A stretch of DNA of 5,311 nt from Planctomycetota bacterium (GTDB lineage: Bacteria; Planctomycetota; Phycisphaerae; WQYP01), in contig JAMDCX010000085.1 in the NCBI GenBank assembly GCA_023489375.1, positions 1-5,311 of the forward strand, given 5' to 3'. Below the pieces are notes generated by a model. The model was not told the origin of the DNA. It did not search any database and was given only the letters and a program-made list of their open reading frames with translations. This document shows positions 5,164-5,311 of the stretch, piece after piece. How positions within the stretch are numbered: position 1 is the first letter of the stretch; the number at the start of each line of letters is the position of its first letter. The position numbers were made by a program, and so were the translations under genes.

Positions 5164-5311
5164 TTGTGACGTTCGTTGTCAAGCCCCCCATTTATGTCCC
5201 CACTTGTACGTATAGGTTTTGAACATATAGACATATTAACATACATTCCTATTCGACGGTTAATGGACCGCACCATATCTTATGGGCAGCCTTATTGTTC
5301 TGGCCTTATGT

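Larger units (their letters stand above)
4916..5311. other. Intergenic region upstream of the lipoprotein gene (396 bp) without a convincing gene
   Basis: This stretch carries the lipoprotein ribosome-binding site and a weak promoter, a GC-rich segment with the palindrome GGCCGGCC (5021-5028), a pair of 10-bp direct repeats (5072-5103), a triple 7-bp repeat (5143-5163), and an AT-rich run in which ACATA recurs every 8 bp (starts at 5223, 5231, 5239). A 26-codon plus-strand frame (5135-5215) has an AGGAG 5 nt upstream but no recognisable product. A plus-strand frame open to the right edge (from 5263) lacks a ribosome-binding site. Confidence 0.65.

Noticed and set aside
5263..5311. Plus-strand frame open to the right edge
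   Set aside because: Only 16 codons are visible, with no ribosome-binding site and no recognisable sequence; the upstream TTGAAC/TACATT pair (5219-5247) is a poor promoter match.

Overview
All recognisable genes lie on the minus strand and read from right to left: a small copper-site (CusF-like) lipoprotein (4478-4915), a purL gene for phosphoribosylformylglycinamidine synthase (1401-4355), and an hdrC-hdrB pair (445-1077 and 1-448). The last gene runs off the left edge. No rRNA, tRNA, CRISPR array or insertion sequence was seen.

The window looks bacterial: genes carry Shine-Dalgarno sequences, there is a Sec/lipobox lipoprotein, and base composition is moderate. The most telling gene is purL. 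It has two PurS-like domains fused in front of the synthetase core and no PurQ glutaminase domain. From memory, fused PurL proteins of about 980-1000 residues occur in the Planctomycetota/Verrucomicrobiota group. That is my best guess for the source, but nothing here proves it. The HdrCB pair suggests a metabolism that uses heterodisulfide-reductase-type electron transfer, either anaerobic flavin-based bifurcation or sulfur metabolism.

Layout from right to left. The stretch 4916-5311 has no convincing gene. It holds three perfect copies of a 7-bp repeat, a 10-bp direct repeat with 22-bp periodicity, and a weak promoter for the lipoprotein. A 122-bp gap separates the lipoprotein from purL and contains a TATAAT box and a good ribosome-binding site that fixes the purL start. 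After purL comes a 323-bp gap (1078-1400). It holds a long imperfect inverted repeat able to fold into one hairpin of about 77 nt, three copies of a TTCC(C)nTGAA motif, and a sigma70-like promoter whose -35 box is overlapped by a 16-bp palindrome. hdrC and hdrB overlap by 4 bp (ATGA) and are almost certainly translationally coupled.

The three transcription units do not share an obvious pathway. PurL makes FGAM in purine synthesis and must take ammonia from a PurQ encoded elsewhere. HdrC and HdrB would form an Fe-S electron-transfer and disulfide-reducing module. The lipoprotein probably acts in the cell envelope in metal handling. I see no clear new multi-gene system. The most interesting parts are the PurL architecture and the structured, palindrome-rich gap before hdrCB.
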